This document shows positions 12,308 to 14,933 of a stretch of 14,933 nt of DNA, in pieces. A program made the translations under genes and the position numbers. Below the pieces are notes generated by a model. It made no database searches. It worked only from the letters and a program-made list of their open reading frames with translations, and was not told the origin of the DNA. Source of the stretch: Treponema sp. (GTDB lineage: Bacteria; Spirochaetota; Spirochaetia; Treponematales; Breznakiellaceae); NCBI GenBank assembly GCA_031264395.1, contig JAISEB010000078.1, forward strand, positions 1-14,933, in the 5' to 3' direction. Position 1 is the stretch's first letter. Each line of letters opens with the position of its first letter.

Positions 12308-14176
12308 ATGAAAGGGACTTGTTTGAAAATATCCGGGGAAAAAACCTTCCGGGGCCGGGCCGTGCACAGGCGCGCGGCGCTTTTTGCCGCCTCTTTGTGC
12401 GCGTGCGTTCTTTTTTTGTTTTTTTCCTGTCTTTCCGTCAAGACGCAGGAAGAACGGCTTTCGCCCCAGAGAAAACCGACGAACGAAGTCAGGCTGGAGG
12501 ATATCAGGCGCTATGTGTCGGAGGACCCCGCGCGGGCCATTCATCTTGGCGGCATTTACCGTGTCGTTTACGGGGAAGACGACGGGGAACTGGACGCGCT
12601 TAAGGCGCTTGAAGCCGAGGCTGTTGCCGGCCTTAAAGAAAAGCAGGCCGGGGCGATACGCGCCGAACAGTGGGATGACGCCGCGTCCCTGGCGCGGTCC
12701 CTTGCGAGCCTTGGGGAGACGGTAGAAAGTACCGGGATGGAAGCCGGTTTCATGCTTGCCGAGGCGAAGAAGTCCCTTGCCTCAGGCAGCGATCTTGCGG
12801 CTTTCCTTTTGGCGGTGCGTTCCCATGAGCTGCAGCCGCTTGAATTTGAGGACGCCCTTGTGTTCCTTGAACACGCCGTGGAAGTAAAACAGCGCCGTAC
12901 CGCGGCCTTCTTCCGCGCCGCCGCCGAAGCCTCAGGACGCGCCGTTCCCGCCCCGCTTGGGGAATATGCCTCCGGGTACGACGGGCCGGAGGAGATGATC
13001 AAGGGCGTCGCGACGATACTGGTTGACCGCGGCATACGCATAGAGCGGGGGAGGGGAATTCCCGACCGCGTTCTGGGCTCCGCCTTTTTTGTGGACTCAT
13101 CGGGCCTTCTTATCACCAATTACCATGTCATAGCCAGCGAGGTCGATCCCTCGTATGAAGGCTATTCCCGCATGTACCTCCGCATGGGGGACCCCTCAAG
13201 CCCAAGGGTTTCCGCCAGAGTCATAGGCTGGGACAAGGCCATGGATTTGGCCCTTATCAAAACCGAGATAAGGCCCGAGTATGTTTTTTCGGTGGCCGAC
13301 CGGGTTATCCCCAAAGTAGGGGATACGGTTCTGGCGATAGGATCGCCGGGCGGTCTTGAGAAAACCGTTACATCAGGCATTGTTTCCACGCTGGGCCGGC
13401 GTTTCCTGCAAATAGGGGACGTGATTCAGATAGACGCCTCGGTGAATCCCGGCAATTCGGGGGGGCCGGTGATCGATACGTCCGGCCGTCTTGTGGGAAT
13501 AGTATTCGCGGGCATTGAGCAGTACCAAGGGCTTAATTTCGCCGTTCCCGCCGAACGGCTCGCCGCCGCCTTGCCGGCGATGCTCAAGGGAGGCAAGGCC
13601 GAGCGGCCCTGGCTGGGCATTGCCCTAAGCGAGACTTCGCGCGGGGCGGAGATCATCTACACCGCGCCCTTTACCCCCGCCTGGGAACATCAGGTAAGCG
13701 AAGGGACCCTTATCAGATCAATTAACGGGGAGAAGGTAAACGCCCCCCAGGGCGGGCTCATCCCCGCGCTGCAGGACAGGCTTTTTTCATCGAGGCCCGG
13801 CGAGCTTGTGGCTCTTGAAACCTCGGACGGCAGCCGCCGCGTCATGATGACCGTTCCCCGTCCCGACGTTCCCCTTGCCGAGGCGGCGAAGAAGGACAGC
13901 CGTGAGCGTATTGCCGCGCCCCTTTTCGGCCTTATCCTTGCCCCCGCCTCCGTCAGATCCTTTTCATCTTCGTACCTTGTAAAAAAAGTCGTGCGGGGTT
14001 CCATTGCCGACGAGGCGGGACTTTCCGAACAGGACCCTGTTTCCATACGGGGCTTTCGCATGCTGGAAAAAGACGGTTACGCCCTTATAGAGATCAATGT
14101 AAAAAAAAGAAGCATGGGGTATATGGAAACAACCATGCAGCTTCCCGCGGCGCTTGATTCGCCCGACACCCTGTAG
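12308..14176 (+). CDS. HtrA/DegP-like trypsin-fold serine protease, predicted lipoprotein with helical N-terminal region
   Basis: This is a 622-aa protein. The N-terminus has basic residues, a hydrophobic stretch (ALFAASLCACVLFLFF) and a relaxed lipobox FFSC with Cys41, suggesting a lipoprotein. Residues 42-228 are mostly helical and repeat-like with no recognised domain. The protease domain (about 229-430) has the catalytic triad His273 (ITNYHVIAS), Asp313 (KAMDLALIK) and Ser384 (NPGNSGGPV). A PDZ domain follows (about 435-520, from RPWLGIAL) and a second, weaker PDZ-like segment (about 545-615). The ATG at 12308 has GGAAGA 7 nt upstream. A GTG at 12362 (residue 19) would give a more usual 23-residue lipoprotein signal (MHRRAALF...FFSC). 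It is probably cotranscribed with ftsH. Such proteases degrade or refold damaged envelope proteins. Confidence 0.9.
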   Translation: MKGTCLKISGEKTFRGRAVHRRAALFAASLCACVLFLFFSCLSVKTQEERLSPQRKPTNEVRLEDIRRYVSEDPARAIHLGGIYRVVYGEDDGELDALKALEAEAVAGLKEKQAGAIRAEQWDDAASLARSLASLGETVESTGMEAGFMLAEAKKSLASGSDLAAFLLAVRSHELQPLEFEDALVFLEHAVEVKQRRTAAFFRAAAEASGRAVPAPLGEYASGYDGPEEMIKGVATILVDRGIRIERGRGIPDRVLGSAFFVDSSGLLITNYHVIASEVDPSYEGYSRMYLRMGDPSSPRVSARVIGWDKAMDLALIKTEIRPEYVFSVADRVIPKVGDTVLAIGSPGGLEKTVTSGIVSTLGRRFLQIGDVIQIDASVNPGNSGGPVIDTSGRLVGIVFAGIEQYQGLNFAVPAERLAAALPAMLKGGKAERPWLGIALSETSRGAEIIYTAPFTPAWEHQVSEGTLIRSINGEKVNAPQGGLIPALQDRLFSSRPGELVALETSDGSRRVMMTVPRPDVPLAEAAKKDSRERIAAPLFGLILAPASVRSFSSSYLVKKVVRGSIADEAGLSEQDPVSIRGFRMLEKDGYALIEINVKKRSMGYMETTMQLPAALDSPDTL

Positions 14177-14933
14177 TGGAAAGGAAATACGATCCCCTCC
14201 TGCGTGAGGCGATACGCGCGGGAGAGCGGACGGTGCGGGAGCGGGGCATTGATATTCTTGAAAAACCCGTTCCCGATGATCCGAGGCCCGGCGCGCTTGA
14301 CGGGCGCTTTCTTGCGGGGATTCCCCTCTCTGTGCGGAAATTCGGTTTTGTCTTCAGCCCCCTTGTCCGCCGTGTTCTTTCCGGCGGAAGTCCCCAACAA
14401 GCCGCCGCCCGGATGCGCCGTTACTTTAACGGCGTAAGGAGCCTTCCGCTGGCTTCCGGGGTGCGGGTAAGCCGCATAACGGTGGACGCCGGGAACGCGC
14501 CGGTTGAAATACGGGTTTACCGCAGGGAACACCCGCGCGGCGCGGATGTTCCGCCTGTTTCAGGTTCTTTTCCCGTCCCGGAGAAGCCGAGGCCGGTGTT
14601 TTACTACATGCACGGCGGGGGTTTTGCCGCCGGCTCCCCCGATGTGGTTGAGGAGATCTGCAAACAGGTTACGGAGAAGACGGGCTGTGTCGTTGTCCAG
14701 GCCGCTTACTGGCTGGCCCCCGAACACCCGTATCCGGCGGCCCTCGAAGACTGTTACGGCGTGCTCCGCTGGCTTGCCGGAAACGCCGGAAGCCTCGGCG
14801 GCGACGGCGGCATGATCTGCGTGGCCGGCGATTCGGCGGGGGGCAACCTGGCCGCCGCCTGCGCCATGCGGGACCGTGACGAAGGGCCGGGCGCGGTAAA
14901 GGCGCAGGTTCTGCTTTACCCCGTGCTTAACCC
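14176..14933 (+). CDS. Hormone-sensitive-lipase family alpha/beta hydrolase (esterase), 3' end outside window
   Basis: The frame is open from the GTG at 14176 to the window end (252 codons seen, no stop). The GTG overlaps the previous TAG stop by one base, implying coupling. Residues 1-125 form an N-terminal cap-like part without a signal peptide. Then come the oxyanion-hole motif HGGGF at 146-150, YWLAPEHPYPAALEDCYGVLRWL and the nucleophile elbow GDSAGG with Ser220, followed by NLAAACA. These are signatures of the HSL (family IV) esterases, which cleave short acyl esters. The catalytic Asp and His would lie beyond the window. The substrate cannot be told. Confidence 0.9.
   Translation, partial: MERKYDPLLREAIRAGERTVRERGIDILEKPVPDDPRPGALDGRFLAGIPLSVRKFGFVFSPLVRRVLSGGSPQQAAARMRRYFNGVRSLPLASGVRVSRITVDAGNAPVEIRVYRREHPRGADVPPVSGSFPVPEKPRPVFYYMHGGGFAAGSPDVVEEICKQVTEKTGCVVVQAAYWLAPEHPYPAALEDCYGVLRWLAGNAGSLGGDGGMICVAGDSAGGNLAAACAMRDRDEGPGAVKAQVLLYPVLN

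Noticed and set aside
11678..12544. 288-codon open frame on the minus strand
   Set aside because: Antisense to the DxDxDG protein and the protease start, basic low-complexity product, no promoter or ribosome site seen.
14504..14815. 103-codon open frame on the plus strand
   Set aside because: Out of frame within the esterase, whose own frame shows HGGGF and GDSAGG. The true gene runs from 14176 past the window end.

Overview
The window looks like chromosomal DNA of a GC-rich spirochaete, most likely a Treponema-type lineage. The basis is the combination of an Obg / NadD-YqeK fusion / LCP / RsfS cluster, an ispE / spoVG / tRNA-Gln / ctc(L25) / tilS / ftsH cluster, a relaxed spirochaetal-type lipobox, heavy CTT leucine codon use and many GTG/TTG starts. 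This assignment rests on recognised gene families and remembered gene order, not on a database search. Nearly everything is on the + strand and tightly packed. The only convincing minus-strand gene encodes a very acidic small protein.

Layout. (1) 1-543 is the 3' part of a pdxA-family dehydrogenase, followed by a 231-bp intergenic stretch with a weak hairpin and a tandem 9-mer. (2) 775-4571 is a compact operon: obg, a fused nadD-yqeK gene, an LCP/LytR-type membrane protein and rsfS, linked by overlapping stop/start codons (GTGA, TTGA) and a 26-nt overlap. It joins ribosome assembly and silencing (Obg, RsfS) to NAD synthesis and dinucleotide turnover (NadD-YqeK). (3) 4667-4954 on the minus strand encodes a 95-aa protein with no Lys, Arg, His or Cys and a D/E tail. 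It is divergent from ispE, with back-to-back promoters in a 119-bp gap. (4) 5074-6336 holds ispE (isoprenoid precursor synthesis) and spoVG (nucleic-acid-binding regulator). (5) 6443-6514 is tRNA-Gln(UUG), set between hairpins and followed by ctc/rplY (L25) and tilS (tRNA-Ile lysidine synthetase). (6) 8654-14933 is an envelope-directed run: ftsH (membrane AAA+ protease), a secreted helical-repeat protein with five DxDxDG-type loops, an HtrA-like predicted lipoprotein protease with a long helical N-terminal region, and the start of a hormone-sensitive-lipase-family esterase cut by the window end.

Most of the window is conserved housekeeping. The points most worth a second look are: two strong extended -10 promoters that leave obg and ispE with essentially no 5' UTR; the very acidic minus-strand protein; a 9+2-bp hairpin that pairs the 3' half of tRNA-Gln with its own trailer; the NadD-YqeK fusion; an LCP protein lacking the usual catalytic arginine motif; and the FtsH / DxDxDG protein / HtrA-lipoprotein trio. 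I saw no CRISPR array, insertion sequence, prophage or toxin-antitoxin pair.
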